Both the position numbers and the translations under genes were made by a program. Below the pieces are notes generated by a model, which ran no database searches, was not told where the DNA came from, and worked only from the letters and a program-made list of their open reading frames with translations. From an uncultured Clostridia bacterium (GTDB taxonomy: Bacteria; Bacillota_A; Clostridia; Oscillospirales; Oscillospiraceae), in NCBI GenBank assembly GCA_947307375.1, contig CAMZIX010000018.1:1-15562 (forward strand): 15,562 nucleotides of DNA, read 5' to 3'. Shown piece by piece: positions 14,245 to 15,562 of the stretch; the first letter of the stretch is position 1; every line of letters starts with the position of its first letter.

Positions 14245-15282
14245 ATGAAAAGAATAGTTATGATTTTGAAGAGAAGCCTGCCTGCTCTTCTGGCGTTGCT
14301 TCTTTTGCTTTCAGGCGTGGCTGCCGAAGCGTCCGCGCCTGCTGACGCGGTAAAGCAGGGCGATGTATTATGCTTTGGAGAGCCGGATGCTGACAGCGGA
14401 TTTGACGGCAAGTGGCTTGTCCTCGATCCCGCGCATACGAGCATGGGGACAGACGGTATGTTTCTGGCTTCTCTGAATCTTGTCGGCGCCGATAACGGCG
14501 ATCCGCTTGTTTTTCGCAGCATCGACGGTGTGTCCGTCTCCTTTTCCGACCGAGGAGAAAGCTATGCAAGCGCGCATCCCGGCGCTACAGACTATCAGGG
14601 AAGCGATCTTCAACAGTGGTGCGAGCGCTTTTCCCAGGAGCGTTTTTCATCTGCCGAGCGCGAGGCCCTCATCCCCACGGTCAAGTCCGACAGCGCTATC
14701 GTGATCTCCGGCCTCGGCCTTCCCATGCCCGGCGCGAAGGCCGGCACCGTAGATTTTGATCCGGCTGAAAATGTTTTGTCCGGGGACAGGGTATTCACCC
14801 TGTCTGTCGAAGAGATCACCAATGAGAGCTACGGCTTTTCAGATGACCGCGCAAGAGTGGCGTTTTATAAGGGCGAGGCCAGCGGCTATTGGCTGCGCTC
14901 GCCGCACATCCCCACCTTCCCTCTGGATGTGGGCTTTGTTTTCTCCTTTGGCGCGGTCATGGATTATCCCGTCAACGCCAGCAGTATGTACCAAATGACC
15001 ACTTACGCCCGCCCCGCCTGCAACCTTGACAGCGCAAGGATCTCCGCTCTGGAAAAGCTCTCCGAGCAGGACGGCGTCGTCGTTTGGCGCGTCAGCTTTG
15101 AGGGGGAAGAGGCAAATGCGCGGAGCTATGACGACTCGCTGCCTGCCGCGGGTAAGGTCATGGATCTGAAGACCATGTTTACCACGGTGCTGGTGATCGT
15201 GCTTGCCGTCGTTGTGGCGCTGATCTCCCTGCTCGTGTGGCTTGTTGTTAGACTTGTGAAAAAGAGAAAAGCCCGCCGCTGA
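14245..15282 (+). CDS. DUF6273-like exported, membrane-anchored protein
   Basis: This 345-residue protein has a signal peptide (1-30: KRIVMILKR, a long Leu-rich core, cleavage near AEASA). Residues 35-270 resemble the DUF6273 fold seen in many Clostridia: GKWLVLD near 56, DYQGSDLQQWCERF near 115, SGYWLRSP near 215 and YARPACNLDS near 253. A single membrane segment lies near the C-terminus (about 313-336, VLVIVLAVVVALISLLVWLV) with a basic KKRKARR cytoplasmic tail. The protein should be displayed outside the cell with a C-terminal anchor. The domain function is not known. GGGGGG lies 5 bases before the ATG. It is divergent from the TetR gene and ends at a strong bidirectional terminator. Confidence 0.82.
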   Translation: MKRIVMILKRSLPALLALLLLLSGVAAEASAPADAVKQGDVLCFGEPDADSGFDGKWLVLDPAHTSMGTDGMFLASLNLVGADNGDPLVFRSIDGVSVSFSDRGESYASAHPGATDYQGSDLQQWCERFSQERFSSAEREALIPTVKSDSAIVISGLGLPMPGAKAGTVDFDPAENVLSGDRVFTLSVEEITNESYGFSDDRARVAFYKGEASGYWLRSPHIPTFPLDVGFVFSFGAVMDYPVNASSMYQMTTYARPACNLDSARISALEKLSEQDGVVVWRVSFEGEEANARSYDDSLPAAGKVMDLKTMFTTVLVIVLAVVVALISLLVWLVVRLVKKRKARR

Positions 15283-15291
15283 ACGGTTCAA

Positions 15292-15339
15292 AAAAGTACC
15301 CATCGGAAGAAGGTCAGAAATCTTCCGATGGGTACTTTT
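15292..15339. terminator. Bidirectional terminator between convergent genes
   Basis: A perfect 19-bp stem (AAAAGTACCCATCGGAAGA with its complement, 10-base loop) gives T runs on both strands. It separates the DUF6273-like gene from the convergent glycosidase end. Confidence 0.92.
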
Positions 15340-15347
15340 CGTCGCTT

Positions 15348-15562
15348 TTACTTTCGCTCTGTTACATCGAGCTCCACGCATTGTTCCGCCATGCCGGGCG
15401 CGCTGACCTTGACCTGGATCTTCCCCGCGCTGTCTCCCGCGCGGATCACAGCCAGCGCCTTCCCGTAATAGGCGGTGTGGGTCTTTTCGGTAAAGCACTC
15501 GCCCATATTCGGCTTGGCGGAGCCGAGAGCCAGCAGGCTGCCCGCGCCGCTTACCGTCACGG
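15348..15562 (-). CDS. C-terminus of a probable GH2-family glycosidase (partial)
   Basis: The last 70-odd residues of a leftward protein extend beyond the window. They contain VSGAGSLLALGSAKPN, then CFTEKTHTAYYGKALAVIRA and a beta-strand end (GKIQVKVSAPGM). This matches the C-terminal immunoglobulin-like domain of glycoside hydrolase family 2 enzymes (beta-galactosidase type; compare the 'VEGAG.L.GFGSA.P...E.Y' pattern). The catalytic domain is outside the window, so the substrate is unknown. With the nearby binding-protein fragment it suggests a damaged sugar-uptake locus. Confidence 0.7.
   Translation of the reverse strand, partial: VTVSGAGSLLALGSAKPNMGECFTEKTHTAYYGKALAVIRAGDSAGKIQVKVSAPGMAEQCVELDVTERK

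Overview
The window looks like a chromosomal segment of a GC-rich, spore-lineage Firmicute, most likely an Oscillospirales/Ruminococcaceae-type gut Clostridium. The basis is a full-length Spo0A with 0A boxes upstream, lepA, Firmicute-style Shine-Dalgarno sequences, sigma-A promoters, and strong GC bias in the host genes (spo0A, lepA, the DUF3810-like gene). AT-rich, differently composed DNA marks the inserted segments. The taxon is inferred; no 16S or other marker is present.

Layout, left to right. (1) 1-1960: leftward edge of a prophage. A small DUF5681/small-terminase-like gene is translationally coupled (ATGA) to a large terminase, and a strong ribosome-binding site with the first codon of another gene lies at the left border. 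(2) 2044-2298: tandem array of about 62-bp hairpin repeats; a further copy sits inside the phage operon at 39-90 and a diverged inverted copy at about 5925-5990. (3) 2368-2904: barnase-like ribonuclease carried as a predicted lipoprotein, with no barstar in the window. (4) 3006-4077: spo0A with a sigma-A promoter and three perfect 0A boxes. (5) 4078-5300: an apparent degraded integrative element in the 3' end of spo0A. It has a truncated tyrosine-recombinase start, an XRE membrane regulator, a hydrophobic gene remnant, and then a second, diverged copy of the last 46 codons of spo0A followed by a strong terminator. (6) 5477-5680: small hypothetical gene. (7) 6139-9688: XRE regulator plus lepA, then a DUF3810-like membrane metalloprotease whose promoter predicts a leaderless mRNA. 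(8) 9726-about 12850: tRNA-Gln(CUG) with an integrase module next to its 3' end (tyrosine integrase, small HTH protein, sigma-70 region-4 protein), probably the end of an integrative element. (9) 13194-15562: C-terminal fragment of a sugar-binding protein, a TetR regulator divergent from a DUF6273-like membrane protein, and the C-terminus of a probable GH2 glycosidase.

The main discovery candidate is the spo0A locus. A tyrosine-recombinase element seems to have used the 3' end of the sporulation master regulator as its attachment site, supplying a replacement end (15 differences in 142 bases, one amino-acid change). The displaced original end and a broken integrase remain as scars.
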